Below, piece after piece: positions 15,455 through 24,713 of a DNA stretch of 64,000 nt. A program made the translations under genes and the position numbers. Within the stretch, counting starts at the first letter, position 1; each line of letters begins with the position of its first letter. Where the stretch lies: the NCBI GenBank assembly GCA_029961055.1, contig JASBVM010000009.1, forward strand, positions 124,001-188,000, in the 5' to 3' direction. The stretch is from Bacillota bacterium (GTDB lineage: Bacteria; Bacillota; Sulfobacillia; JAIMAT01). The notes under the pieces are model-generated. The model saw only the letters and a program-made list of their open reading frames with translations, ran no database searches and was not told where the DNA came from.

Positions 15455-16486
15455 TCAGGCGCTCGCCGGCCGCCGGAAGGCCGGCAGGTCGCGCAGAACG
15501 GGCTTGCGCTCGGGATGGTGGAAGGCTCGCACCCGCCGGACCGTGCCCGTCCAGGCCCGCATCACCAGCGTCTCCGTCTCCGCGCCGTTCCGGGCGAAGC
15601 GGACGCCGCGCAGCAGGCTCCCCGGGGTGATGCCCGTGGCGCTGAAAATGACGTCGTCGCCGCGGACCAGCTCGTGCATGGTCAACACCTGCCCCGGATC
15701 CCGGATGCCCATCGCCTGGCAGCGGGCCGCTTCCTGGTCGTCCTGCGGGAGGAGCCGGGCCTGGAGCTCGCCGCCCAGGCAACGAAGCGCGGCCGCTGCC
15801 AGCACCCCCTCGGGCGCGCCGCCGATGCCCAGCAGGAGGTCGACGCCGCTCTCGGGCAGCGCCGTGGCCAGCGCGGCCAGGACGTCGCCGTCGGAGATGA
15901 ATCGGATGCGCGCGCCCACCTCGCGCACCTGCCGGACGATCTGCTCGTGGCGCGGCCGGTCGAGCAGGATGACCGTCACCTGGGAGACCTCCTTGCCCAG
16001 CGCCTTGGCGACGCGCCGGACGTTCTCGGCGGGCGGTGCGTCGATGTCCACCTTGCCGGCGGCCTCCGGCCCGACGGCGATCTTCTGCATGTACATGTCC
16101 GGCGCATGGAGGAGCGTTCCCCTGGGCGCCACCGCCACCACGGCGATGGCGTCCGGGAGGCCCCGGGCCACCAGGTTGGTCCCCTCCACCGGGTCGACGG
16201 CCACGTCCACCCTCGGTCCCCGCCCGGTGCCCAACCGTTCGCCGATGTAGAGCATGGGCGCCTCGTCCATCTCGCCCTCGCCGATGACCACGGTGCCGTC
16301 GATGTCCACGTTGTCGAAGAGCGCCCGCATCGTCTCCACCGCAGCCCCGTCGATGGCCTCTTTGTCGCCGCGCCCCATCCAGGGCGCAGCCGCCAGGGCC
16401 GCACCCTCCGTCACGCGGACGAACTCGAGCGCCAGCTCTCGCTCCAAAGGCAAAGGGAGATCGCCGTCCTCTCTCGAATTCCGCAT
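15455..16486 (-). CDS. glpX: Class II fructose-1,6-bisphosphatase
   Basis: Hydrolyses fructose-1,6-bisphosphate to fructose-6-phosphate in gluconeogenesis. 343 residues. Recognised by AAPWMGRGDKEAIDGAAV, VVIGEGEMDEAPMLYIGE, the metal-binding DPVEGTNLVARG, FISDGDVLAALATALP, LLLGIGGAPEGVLAAAALR and DDVIFSATGITPGSLLRGV. Start ATG 16486 with GGAAGGG upstream; an in-frame ATG at 16510 has no better site. It heads a minus-strand operon running through the acylase-like, PlsC-like and glycosidase genes to mug. With the split transketolase at 31288-33167 it is the second central sugar-phosphate enzyme in the window. The upstream DNA is shared with the divergent EamA transporter gene. Confidence 0.95.
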   Translation of the reverse strand: MRNSREDGDLPLPLERELALEFVRVTEGAALAAAPWMGRGDKEAIDGAAVETMRALFDNVDIDGTVVIGEGEMDEAPMLYIGERLGTGRGPRVDVAVDPVEGTNLVARGLPDAIAVVAVAPRGTLLHAPDMYMQKIAVGPEAAGKVDIDAPPAENVRRVAKALGKEVSQVTVILLDRPRHEQIVRQVREVGARIRFISDGDVLAALATALPESGVDLLLGIGGAPEGVLAAAALRCLGGELQARLLPQDDQEAARCQAMGIRDPGQVLTMHELVRGDDVIFSATGITPGSLLRGVRFARNGAETETLVMRAWTGTVRRVRAFHHPERKPVLRDLPAFRRPASA

Positions 16487-16575
16487 TTCGTCCCTTCCGC
16501 CGGCCCGCATCGCCCGGCTGCGCCGGGCGTCCGGGGCGTTCGCAAGGCCGGCTGGTCCGACTGGGGGGTTCTCGC

Positions 16576-17580
16576 TTGCCCGGCCCCGCACGAACGCCCG
16601 CTCTCCAGCCTACCGCCTCCACGCCTGCGCGGGGCACGCCGTTGGCGGGGCTTCTCGTCGGGGTGGCCGCCATCTCGTCGGCGGCCATTCTGACCCGGGC
16701 CTCGCTCTCCGACCCGCTCCTGATCGCGCTCTGGCGGCTGCTTCTGGCGGCCCTGCTCCTGCTGCCGGTCAGCCTCCTCCGCCACGCGGGCGCCGCCTTC
16801 CGGCTGGGCGGACAGGCGCTTCCCACGCTGGCCTCGGGTCTGGCGCTGGCCGTTCATTTCGCCGCCTGGAACCAGTCGCTCCTGCTCACCAGCGTGGCCA
16901 GCTCGGTCACCCTGGTCACCGTCCACCCCGTCTTCATCCTCCTCTGGGACCGCTGGCGGCTGGGGCGCTCCGCGCCCGCCGCCGCCTGGTGGGGATCGGC
17001 GCTGGCCGTGATCGGAAGCGGCGTGGTGGGGGGAGCCGACTGGCAGCTCTCGCCCCGGGCGCTGCAGGGCGACCTGCTGGCGCTGCTGGGCGCCGTGGCC
17101 ATGGCGGCCTACCTGCTCCTGGGCCGAAGAGTGCGGCGGCAGGCGGAGGCGCTCCCCTACTCGGTGGTCGTCTACCTGACCGCCTCCGCGGTGCTGGCGG
17201 GCTTCCTTCTCCTGGCCGGCCGCCCCCTCCTCCCGGCCGGGAGCCGGGAGTGGGCGCTGATGGGCGGGCTGGCGGTAGGGCCCACCGTCTTCGGCCACAC
17301 CGTCTTCAGCTGGGCGCTGGGTTACCTCCCCGCCCAGCTGGTCTCCGTCAGCATCCTGGGCGAGCCGGTGGGGGCGGGCCTTCTGGCCTGGCTCCTCCTG
17401 GGCGAGCGACCCTCGGCGGGGGCGATCCTGGGCGACCTCCTGATCCTGGGCGGGATCGCCCTCAGCCTCCAGCCGCCCGCCGGCGGCTGGAGGGCCGGGC
17501 CGAGGGAGGTCGCCGGCAAGGGGTCAGGGGCAGCCGTCGACGCCCGGCCGGGCACGCAGCCCGAGCAGGGTCAGGGCTGA
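16576..17580 (+). CDS. EamA/DMT-family membrane transporter
   Basis: 334 residues, ten predicted membrane helices in two five-helix EamA repeats (about 20-155 and 170-305). Visible EamA features: ISSAAILTRASLSDPLLIALWRL, FAAWNQSLLLTSVASSVTLV and the second-repeat ILGEPVGAGLLAWLLLGE. Export of small metabolites (amino acids, nucleobases, sugars) is typical; the substrate is unknown. The start is TTG 16576, behind GGGGGG; no other start in frame precedes the first helix. Divergent from glpX, with about 90 bases shared upstream. The hydrophilic C-terminal 30 residues lie antisense to the end of the gene at 17524 (57 bp convergent overlap). Confidence 0.88.
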   Translation: MPGPARTPALQPTASTPARGTPLAGLLVGVAAISSAAILTRASLSDPLLIALWRLLLAALLLLPVSLLRHAGAAFRLGGQALPTLASGLALAVHFAAWNQSLLLTSVASSVTLVTVHPVFILLWDRWRLGRSAPAAAWWGSALAVIGSGVVGGADWQLSPRALQGDLLALLGAVAMAAYLLLGRRVRRQAEALPYSVVVYLTASAVLAGFLLLAGRPLLPAGSREWALMGGLAVGPTVFGHTVFSWALGYLPAQLVSVSILGEPVGAGLLAWLLLGERPSAGAILGDLLILGGIALSLQPPAGGWRAGPREVAGKGSGAAVDARPGTQPEQGQG

Positions 17581-18486
17581 GGCGACCAGCCCCGCCTCCG
17601 GCTCCGGCGCCATCTCGGCCAGGCGCAGCCAGCGGAGCTCGGCCTCGTCGCGGCGGCCCAGGCAGGCGAGCAGCCACGCCTCCAGCGCAAGGCCGGGAGC
17701 GTCCTGGCGGCCGCCCAGCGGTTCCTCGCCCTGGCGCGCCAGCAGGCGGAGGAAGGATCTCCCCCGCGCGTCGACCACGTCGAAGGGGAAGCCCGCGGCC
17801 AGGAGCGGAGCGCGCGCGTCCGCCGGGGCTTCCCCGGCGGCAACCTCCTCGAACGCGGGCTGGACCTTCCTCCAGACGTCCACCAGGCGCGCCGCCAGGG
17901 GAGGGATGGCAAACCAGCGATCCATGGCGTTCAGCCCGCCGTAGACGGCGGCCCAGGCGGCCGCGCGCCCGGCCCGCTCCGCCCCTCCCCCCGCCTCCCG
18001 GTCGGGCGGCTCTTCCGCCGCCTCCATCTCCTCGACCAGGGCCAGGAGGCCGTCCACCGCCTGGCGGACGGGGCGCGCCAGCCGTCCCGGCACCGCCGCC
18101 GCCCCCTCCGCGGCCAGGTGTCGCGCCAGCGTCCACAGCCAGAGCCCCACCGCCCCGCCGGCGCGCACCCACTCCCGGCGGCCGCCCGGCAGGTCGGCCG
18201 CCCGCCGCACGGCCCGGGGACCGTAGCCCAAGGGGAGCCAGGCCGCCTCTCCCCGCTCCGCGCCGGCGCGCCGGATCAGCTCCGCCGCCCAGCGGTGAAA
18301 GGCGCGCACCCGTTCCACCTCGCCCGCCCGGTCCAGGGCGTAGGCCGCCCACGCCCCGGCCGCCAGCGGCGCCCAGCCCGGGGTGGCCAGGAAGGCGCCG
18401 TTGGCCCGCTGGCGCCGGCGGAGCGCCAGGAGCAGCTCCTCCTCCCGCCCGGGAAGGCGGGGAGGCCCCTCACCCATCACCGTCAC
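17524..18486 (-). CDS. Hypothetical helical protein, possibly six-hairpin-like
   Basis: 320 residues, Ala/Arg/Leu-rich, no family recognised. It appears almost wholly alpha-helical, without signal peptide or convincing membrane segments. The N-terminus (EEELLLALRRRQRANGAFLA, then AAYALDRAGEVERVRAFHRW) has the rhythm of helical-hairpin (alpha/alpha)6 proteins such as GH15-like glycosidases, but no catalytic motif is recognisable. Other conspicuous stretches are AVYGGLNAMDRWFAIPP and LEAWLLACLGRRDEAELRW. The GTG start at 18486 shares a GTGA overlap with the stop of the serine-hydrolase gene, so it is the third gene of that operon. Its 3' end overlaps the EamA gene by 57 bp. Confidence 0.6.
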   Translation of the reverse strand: MTVMGEGPPRLPGREEELLLALRRRQRANGAFLATPGWAPLAAGAWAAYALDRAGEVERVRAFHRWAAELIRRAGAERGEAAWLPLGYGPRAVRRAADLPGGRREWVRAGGAVGLWLWTLARHLAAEGAAAVPGRLARPVRQAVDGLLALVEEMEAAEEPPDREAGGGAERAGRAAAWAAVYGGLNAMDRWFAIPPLAARLVDVWRKVQPAFEEVAAGEAPADARAPLLAAGFPFDVVDARGRSFLRLLARQGEEPLGGRQDAPGLALEAWLLACLGRRDEAELRWLRLAEMAPEPEAGLVASALTLLGLRARPGVDGCP

Positions 18487-19349
18487 CTGCCCCCGGGGGC
18501 GTCCGGGACGTCCGGGACGCCGCGGAGCTCTTCGTAAAGCGCCTCGCCCGCCTCCGCCAGCGCCGCCCGCGCCTCCTCCGGGTGCGGGAAGCCCTCGGTG
18601 AAGGCGGCCACGGCCCAGACCCCCTCGGGCAGGTAGAGGAGGCCCGCATCGTGGAGCCGTCCTGTCACCCAGCCGGTCTTGTGCGCCCAGCGCCAGAGCG
18701 GGGCCTGGCCCACCCCGGGCCGCTCCGGCTCGGGCAGCCGGGCCGCCAGGTCGAGGTCGAGCTGCTGCGCCTCCAGGATGGCCACCATCCGGCGGCAGGC
18801 GTCGTACGAGACCACCTGGCCCAGGCCGATCAGCCGCAGGAGCCGCGCGGTCTCACCCGCCGTCATCTGGTTGCGCGCGCCCGCGGGCACCGGGACCACC
18901 TGGAGCTTCTGCCGGACGGCGATCCCCGGCAGCCCCAGCGCCTCCATCCGCGCCGTGATCGCATCGGCGCCAAGCCGGTCGATGAGCAGGTTGGTGGCGG
19001 TGTTGTCGCTGACGATGATCATCAGCGTCACCAGGTCCATCAGCGGATAGCGTCGCCCGGGGAGCAGGTGCTGGAGGACGCCCGACCCGGTCACCGTCTC
19101 GCTCTGCCGGACCACCAGCTCCTCCTCCAGGTCCACGCGGCCCTCCGCCGCCTGGGCGAAGGCCTCCACCATCACCGCCAGCTTGATGACGCTGGCCGGG
19201 TAGAAGGGGCGGTCCGCCTCGCGGGCGTAGACGCGACCGGCGTGGAGCCCCTCCACCACCAGCGCCATCGTTCCGGGGAGCCGCTCCAGCAGCGGATCGA
19301 GCCGCGCCGCCAGCCGCTCCCCCAGCCGGGCCGCATCGTCTCCGCTCAT
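18483..19349 (-). CDS. Beta-lactamase-like serine hydrolase (class A fold) without the omega-loop Glu
   Basis: 288 residues. The three active-site elements of class A beta-lactamases/PBPs are present: S53-V-I-K56, S114-D-N116 and K224-T-G226. The omega-loop Glu (E166 motif ExxLN) that deacylates beta-lactams is not recognisable; that region reads ARNQMTAGETARLLRLI, as in a family of Bacillota serine hydrolases (beta-lactamase2 group) of unknown function. No signal peptide is visible, so a cytoplasmic esterase, peptidase or D-Ala peptidase-like role is as likely as antibiotic resistance. ATG 19349 overlaps the stop of the metallo-hydrolase gene by ATGA; the downstream hypothetical gene overlaps by GTGA. 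Confidence 0.85.
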   Translation of the reverse strand: MSGDDAARLGERLAARLDPLLERLPGTMALVVEGLHAGRVYAREADRPFYPASVIKLAVMVEAFAQAAEGRVDLEEELVVRQSETVTGSGVLQHLLPGRRYPLMDLVTLMIIVSDNTATNLLIDRLGADAITARMEALGLPGIAVRQKLQVVPVPAGARNQMTAGETARLLRLIGLGQVVSYDACRRMVAILEAQQLDLDLAARLPEPERPGVGQAPLWRWAHKTGWVTGRLHDAGLLYLPEGVWAVAAFTEGFPHPEEARAALAEAGEALYEELRGVPDVPDAPGGR

Positions 19350-20218
19350 CGCTCCTCCTCCCTCCCCCCGGGCATCAGGAAGCCGAACCCGTCGACCGTC
19401 ACACGGCGCGCGCCGGTGCCCCAGCCTTCCGCCTCGCCCCGCTCCAGCCGGCGCCGCGCCTCCTCGAAGGCCGCCCGCAGCTCCGCCAGCATCGCCGGCG
19501 GCTGCGGCGCCGGGTCGTGGCCGCCGTAGAGCGCACGCACCCCGTCCAGCGCAGCGAGCCGGTCCAGGCTCCGCGCGTAGGCGGCGGGGTCCGCCTCCGC
19601 CTCCTGGAGCCAGAGGAGCCCGCCGCGGTAGGCCAGGTCGCCGGGGAAGAGCCAGCCGTCCGGCTCGAGCAGGAGCGTCAGGCCGCCGGGGGTGTGGCCG
19701 GGCGTGTGCAGGAGGAGCGCACGCCGGCCGCCGAGGTCGAAGCTCCGGCCTTCCTCGGCCGGGCGGGTGGGGAGCGGTCCGAGGTGCCCGGGCGCGAGGG
19801 CGTACTCGGCCGGGAGCAGGCCCCGCCGGATCTCCCCCGCCACCGCCTGGCGGAGGTCGTCGTCCGGCTCCCCCCGGGCGAGCAGCGCCCCGTCGGCCGG
19901 ATGGGCCCAGACCCCCTCCGCCAGGGCGGCGAGCCTGCGGGCGCCCCCGGCATGGTCCCAGTGCCAGTGGCTCAAGACGACGCTGAGCGGCTTGGCGGTC
20001 AGGAGACGGACCACCGCCTCCAGCGGGCCGACGCCCATGCCGCTGTCGAAGAGGAGCGCCCGCCTCTCGCCCTCCACCAGGAAGGCGTTCACCCAGTCGA
20101 CGCCCCACTCCCCCGTCCGCCCGACGGGCTCGGCGATTCGCCAGAGCCCCGGCGCCAGCGGCTCCACCCGGCCCCAGGAAGTGAGCCAGCGCGCCGCCCG
20201 CTCCGACTCTCCCTGCAC
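19346..20218 (-). CDS. MBL-fold metallo-hydrolase
   Basis: 290 residues. The zinc ligands are visible: H84-W-H86-W-D88-H89 (SHWHWDHAGG), then LLLHTPGHTPGGLTLL, WLFPGDLAYRGG with the bridging Asp, and ALYGGHDPAPQPP with the last His. This is the metallo-beta-lactamase fold of glyoxalase II-, lactonase- or phosphodiesterase-like hydrolases; the substrate is not predictable. No signal peptide. GTG start at 20218 behind GGGGTGGAGG. First gene of a three-gene operon with the serine hydrolase and the hypothetical helical protein, all with four-base overlaps, which suggests a shared pathway on one small molecule. Confidence 0.85.
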   Translation of the reverse strand: MQGESERAARWLTSWGRVEPLAPGLWRIAEPVGRTGEWGVDWVNAFLVEGERRALLFDSGMGVGPLEAVVRLLTAKPLSVVLSHWHWDHAGGARRLAALAEGVWAHPADGALLARGEPDDDLRQAVAGEIRRGLLPAEYALAPGHLGPLPTRPAEEGRSFDLGGRRALLLHTPGHTPGGLTLLLEPDGWLFPGDLAYRGGLLWLQEAEADPAAYARSLDRLAALDGVRALYGGHDPAPQPPAMLAELRAAFEEARRRLERGEAEGWGTGARRVTVDGFGFLMPGGREEER

Positions 20219-20271
20219 CAGCCTCCACCCCCCGTCGCCGCCGGTCCGCCCGGCCGCGCGGACGTCCGGCG

Positions 20272-21627
20272 TCAGTGCCGGTTCTGCTCGAGGAGCCGCA
20301 AGGCCGCGTCCAGCTGGGGATCGTGACCGGGCTCCCCCATCTGGGCCGGGTTCCAGTTCGCAGGCGCCTGCACCTCGACGTTCGGCTGGATCCCGCCCAC
20401 CGTCCTGCCGGTGCGCGGATCGACGTGCTTGTTGATGTCGCGGCCGGCCGCGGTCAGGTAGCGCTCCACCGTCAGCTTGATGCCGGTCCCGTCCGGGAAG
20501 GGGTAGACCTGCTGCACCAGGCCCTTGCCGAAGGTCCGCTCGCCGACCAGCGTCCCCACGCCCAGATCCTGCAGCGCACCGGCCAGGATCTCCGAGGCGC
20601 TGGCGCTGGCCCCGTTGACCAGCACCGCCAGGGGGACCCCCAGGCCTTTCCCGTCGCCCGGTACGCTGGCCGTGTCGCGGTGTCCCGCCCGGTCGACGGT
20701 GTGGACGATGGGGCTTCCTCCGGGCAGGAAGAGGCCGGCGATCTGCTCGACCGCGTCCAGCGAGCCGCCGGGGTTGTACCGCAGGTCCAGGACCAGCGCG
20801 CGCATGCCCCTCTTCCTCAAGCCATCCAGCGCCTTCTGGACCAGGGGAGGCGTCTTGTCGGTGAACTGCGTGATCTGCAGGTAGCCCACCGAGTGCGGCA
20901 GCATGGACGACTCGACCGTGGGCACCACCACGTTGGTCCGGGTCATCCGGAAGGTGAGGCGCTGGAACTGGTTGCCTTCGCCGGTGGGTCGCTCGACGCC
21001 CAGCACGACCGGCGTGCCCGGGGCGCCCCGGATCATCTGGGCCACGGCGTCGACGTCGACCCCCACCACGTTGTGGCCGTCCACCTCGACGATCCGGTCG
21101 CCGGGACGGAGCCCGCGCGGATCGCCGGGCCCGGCCCCCTCGTAGGAGGCGGTCGCGCTGGGCGTGCCCGGGAAGGGGGTCTGGACGACGACGTAGCGGC
21201 CCTCCGACGTCACCTGGACGCCGATGCCGCCGTACTCGCCGCTGGTGTCGCTGGTGAAGCTGGTGTAGGCGTTCCGGTCGAAGTAGACCGAATACGGGTC
21301 GTGGAGTGCGGAGAGCGCCCCACTGGTGGCGCCGGCCAGTACCTTCTCCATGTCCGGGCGGTCCACGTAGCGCGTCCGGATCAGGGTGAGCGTCTGGACG
21401 AAGTCCTGGAAGGCGGGGCTTCCCTGCAACTGGCGAAGCGTGGCCGCGTCCTCTCCGGTGGTGGGCAGGCCGTGGAGCGCGGCGGCGATCTGGTGGTCGG
21501 CGATGGCGTACGAGACTCCGGAGCTGACCAGCGCGATCAGCACGGCTCCCACCACGGCGGCACGCCAGGAAGGGCCGGGCCGCCGAGGCTTGATGGGGGG
21601 CTGCTCCCCGCCCATGGGCTCGGACAT
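20272..21627 (-). CDS. C-terminal processing peptidase, S41 family (CtpA/CtpB-like)
   Basis: 451 residues. One N-terminal membrane anchor (about 22-44, WRAAVVGAVLIALVSSGVSY), a helical region, a PDZ domain (about 125-225: YGGIGVQVTSEGRYVVVQTP, LRPGDRIVEVDGHNVVG) and an S41 protease domain with VLDLRYNPGGSLDAV, the nucleophile region NGASASASEILAGAL and the general-base Lys in ERTFGKGLVQQVYPF. Such proteases cut extracytoplasmic proteins, including in the sporulation checkpoint and in envelope turnover. Start ATG 21627 behind AAGGCGGTGA. It is the last gene of an ftsE-ftsX-M23-ctpA array, the classic Bacillota order; a hairpin (21684-21715) separates it from the M23 gene. Confidence 0.93.
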   Translation of the reverse strand: MSEPMGGEQPPIKPRRPGPSWRAAVVGAVLIALVSSGVSYAIADHQIAAALHGLPTTGEDAATLRQLQGSPAFQDFVQTLTLIRTRYVDRPDMEKVLAGATSGALSALHDPYSVYFDRNAYTSFTSDTSGEYGGIGVQVTSEGRYVVVQTPFPGTPSATASYEGAGPGDPRGLRPGDRIVEVDGHNVVGVDVDAVAQMIRGAPGTPVVLGVERPTGEGNQFQRLTFRMTRTNVVVPTVESSMLPHSVGYLQITQFTDKTPPLVQKALDGLRKRGMRALVLDLRYNPGGSLDAVEQIAGLFLPGGSPIVHTVDRAGHRDTASVPGDGKGLGVPLAVLVNGASASASEILAGALQDLGVGTLVGERTFGKGLVQQVYPFPDGTGIKLTVERYLTAAGRDINKHVDPRTGRTVGGIQPNVEVQAPANWNPAQMGEPGHDPQLDAALRLLEQNRH

Positions 21628-21683
21628 CGGTTCACCGCCTTTCGGAGACCAACATTATAGGATCAGGGCCGGAAAGAGACGAG

Positions 21684-21715
21684 GACGGTCCCGATCCCCC
21701 CGGATCGGGACCGTC
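21684..21715 (-). terminator. Terminator-like hairpin between M23 peptidase and ctpA genes
   Basis: 14-bp perfect stem (GACGGTCCCGATCC / GGATCGGGACCGTC) with a four-base loop, about 22 bases past the M23 stop. The following minus-strand sequence is pyrimidine-rich (CTCGTCTCTTTCC) but lacks a pure U-tract. It probably ends or attenuates the ftsEX-M23 message before ctpA. Confidence 0.65.
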
Positions 21716-21737
21716 CCGCCCGCTCGCCCCCGCGCGC

Positions 21738-22946
21738 CTACTGGATCGGGCGTCCCACGTAGCCCTCGGGGTTGACCGGCGTGCCGTTGACGCGGACCTC
21801 GAAGTGGAGGTGGGGTCCGGTCGAAAGGCCGGTGGAGCCGACCCTGCCGATCTCCTGCCAGGCGGAGACCCGCTGGTTGACGCTGACCTCGATGCTGGAC
21901 ATGTGGCCGTAGAGGGTGGAGATCCCGTTGCCGTGGATCAGGATGACGGTGTTGCCGTAGCCCGACATCCAGCCCGCGTAGAAGACGACCCCCGCCGCCG
22001 CCGCGTGGATCGGCGTCCCGTAGGGCGCCGCCAGGTCCATGCCGGTGTGCATCCTCCACTGCTGGAGGATGGGATGGTAGCGGGAGCCGAAGGGCGAGGT
22101 GACCGTGAAGGAGCTGAGCGGCCACTGCAGGATCCCGGATCCCGCCAGGCGGAGCGCTTCCTCGTACTTGCGCTGGAGCCGCTGGAGCTCGCCCTGGACG
22201 GCCTGGCTGGCCCGCTCCTGCGCGTCCAGCTCCGCGCGCAGCTCGTTGGCGCTCTGCTGGTACTCCTGGGTCACCTGCGCCTGCTGGGAGGTCTTCTGGT
22301 CGAGGCTCTGCTTGGCCGCCGCCACCTGGCGCGTGAGGGCGGCGATCTGGGCGACCTGTCGCTGCTGGAGCTGCGTCTGCCGCTCCACCTCCGCCCGCTG
22401 CGCCTGGACCTGGTGGAGGAGCGCCACGTCCGCCGCCACCACCTGTTCCAGCGTCTGCAGGCGGGTGACGAAGTCTGCAAAGCTGCGGGACGAGAGCAGG
22501 ACGTCCAGGTACGAGACGGTACCCATCTCGTAGGTGGCCCGCAGCCGGTCGCCCAGGCGCGTCCGCTGCTCTTCGAGCCGGGCCTGGGCGGCCTGCAGCG
22601 CCGCCTGCAGCTGGGTGAGCCGCGCCTGCGCCTGGGCCAGCTGGTTCTGCCGCCGCGCCAGCTCCTGCCGCGCCGCCGCCAGCTGTCGCTGGAGGACCGT
22701 CAGCTTCGCCTGGGCCGCCTGGGCCCGGCTTTGCGCCACCGAGAGCTGCTGCCGCGTCAGAGCCGCCTGGGAGCGCATCTGGCTCAGGCGCTGGTTGGTC
22801 CGGTGGATCTCCTGCAGGATGCTGGCCGGGTCAACGGCGGAGCTGGCTCGCGCCTCGGCCTGTCGAGCGAGCGCCGCCGGTGACAGCAGGAGCGCTGCCG
22901 CGGCCAGACCTGCCACAAGCGCCCGGAACCGGGCTCCTCTCCTCAC
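21738..22946 (-). CDS. Murein hydrolase activator / M23 metallopeptidase with coiled-coil (EnvC-like)
   Basis: 402 residues. A signal peptide (about 1-28, ending ALARQAEA) is followed by a long coiled coil (about 38-265, Gln/Leu/Ala-rich heptads) and a LytM/M23 domain with the zinc site HTGMDLAAPYG, STLYGHMSS and GPHLHFEVRVNG. All zinc ligands (HxxxD and HxH) appear intact, so it is probably an active DD- or DL-endopeptidase. Gene order directly after ftsX, and the coiled coil, fit a peptidoglycan hydrolase regulated by FtsEX (as EnvC, CwlO or PcsB are). GTG start at 22946 behind GGAGGAGGGAGG. The 60-bp gap to ftsX allows one transcript. Confidence 0.92.
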   Translation of the reverse strand: MRRGARFRALVAGLAAAALLLSPAALARQAEARASSAVDPASILQEIHRTNQRLSQMRSQAALTRQQLSVAQSRAQAAQAKLTVLQRQLAAARQELARRQNQLAQAQARLTQLQAALQAAQARLEEQRTRLGDRLRATYEMGTVSYLDVLLSSRSFADFVTRLQTLEQVVAADVALLHQVQAQRAEVERQTQLQQRQVAQIAALTRQVAAAKQSLDQKTSQQAQVTQEYQQSANELRAELDAQERASQAVQGELQRLQRKYEEALRLAGSGILQWPLSSFTVTSPFGSRYHPILQQWRMHTGMDLAAPYGTPIHAAAAGVVFYAGWMSGYGNTVILIHGNGISTLYGHMSSIEVSVNQRVSAWQEIGRVGSTGLSTGPHLHFEVRVNGTPVNPEGYVGRPIQ

Positions 22947-23006
22947 AACCTCCCTCCTCCCCCGCCGGGCTCCCCCTCTCCGCTCCGCGCTGGCGCGCCG
23001 GCTGCC

Positions 23007-23883
23007 TCAGATGCGCAGGTAGCGGCGGAGGGAGAGGCCGGAGCCCAGCATGCCGATGAGCAGGCCCGCCAGGACGATGCCTGCCGCCAGCTGCCGCATC
23101 AGCACCGGCGCCGAGAGAAGCGGCAGGAAGGGCAGGCTCTGGGTCACCCGCTGATGGATCCACGAGTAGCCGGCCCAGCCGACGCCCAGGGCGACCAGGG
23201 CGCCCACCAGGCCCAGGACCGCCCCCTCGACGATGAAGGGCCAGCGGATCAGCGAGTCGGTGGCACCCACCAGCTTCATGATCGCGATCTCGTGCCGCCG
23301 GGCATGGACGGTCACCCGGATGGTGTTGGCGATGAGGAAGACGGTGGCCGCGCCGAGGAGGGCCGCCAGCACGATCCCCGCCGTCCGCAGCCAGTTGGCC
23401 AGCGCGTCCAGGCGGTGGAGCGTCTCCGCCGGGTAGCTGACGTTCTCCACCACGTCGAGAGCCTTCAGCCGGCCGGCCACCGCGTCCACCTTGCCGGGGT
23501 CGGGGACGTTGACGTCCAGCTCGTCCCGGAGCGGGTTCATCTCCTGGACCGAGTCCAGCAGCGACGCCTGGTCGCCGAACTGGGCGCGCAGCCGGTCCAG
23601 CGCCTGTTCCCGGGTGACGAAGGTGACGCCGGAGACGCCCGGGATCTGCCGGACCCGGTCCAAGAGCGGAGGGACCTCCGTCCGCTGGAAGGTCGGCTTC
23701 AGGTAGGCGACCACCTGCACCTGCGACTCCAGCACCTGGGTCATATGGCCCAGGTTGAGCGCCGCCACGACGAAGAGGAGGAGGATCAGCAGCGTGACCG
23801 CCGCCGTCCCGGCCGACGCGAGGCTCATGGTCGAGTTGCGGCGCAGCGAGACGCCGCCTTCGCGCATCACGTACGCCCACGTC

Positions 23884-23894
<11 letters not shown>
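23007..23894 (-). CDS. ftsX: Cell division ABC transporter permease FtsX
   Basis: 295 residues, usual length. N-terminal cytoplasmic segment MKARTWAYVMREGGVSLRRN, TM1 (about 22-45), an extracellular domain (about 46-170) with VVAYLKPTFQ and VSGVTFVTREQALDRL, then three further membrane helices near 170-195, 215-245 and 262-285, and a C-terminal SLRRYLRI. FtsX with FtsE transmits a signal across the membrane to a peptidoglycan hydrolase, here presumably the M23 protein encoded 60 bp downstream. The TTG start at 23894 stands behind GGGGAGG and overlaps the end of ftsE by 11 bases. Confidence 0.95.
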
Positions 23895-24570
<676 letters not shown>

Positions 24571-24713
24571 GGGCCACACCTCGGTGATGGGGCGGTGGGG
24601 CTGCTGCCGCGCACGCGGTACAATTTGACAGCAAATCGCCCACGGCTAGCGTTTTTCGACGCGGACAGGTCAACTCCTGTCCATCCAGAATCACCAGCAT
24701 TGGCCAATCCGGT

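Noticed and set aside
13382-16693. 1103-codon open frame on the plus strand across the acylase and glpX genes
   Set aside because: Antisense shadow of conserved minus-strand genes; GC-rich DNA leaves long open frames opposite real genes. It has no recognisable protein motif.
18483-20218. Antibiotic-resistance cassette (class A and class B beta-lactamases side by side)
   Set aside because: No signal peptides, no omega-loop Glu in the serine enzyme, and the MBL protein has the generic hydrolase motif set; not enough to call resistance.
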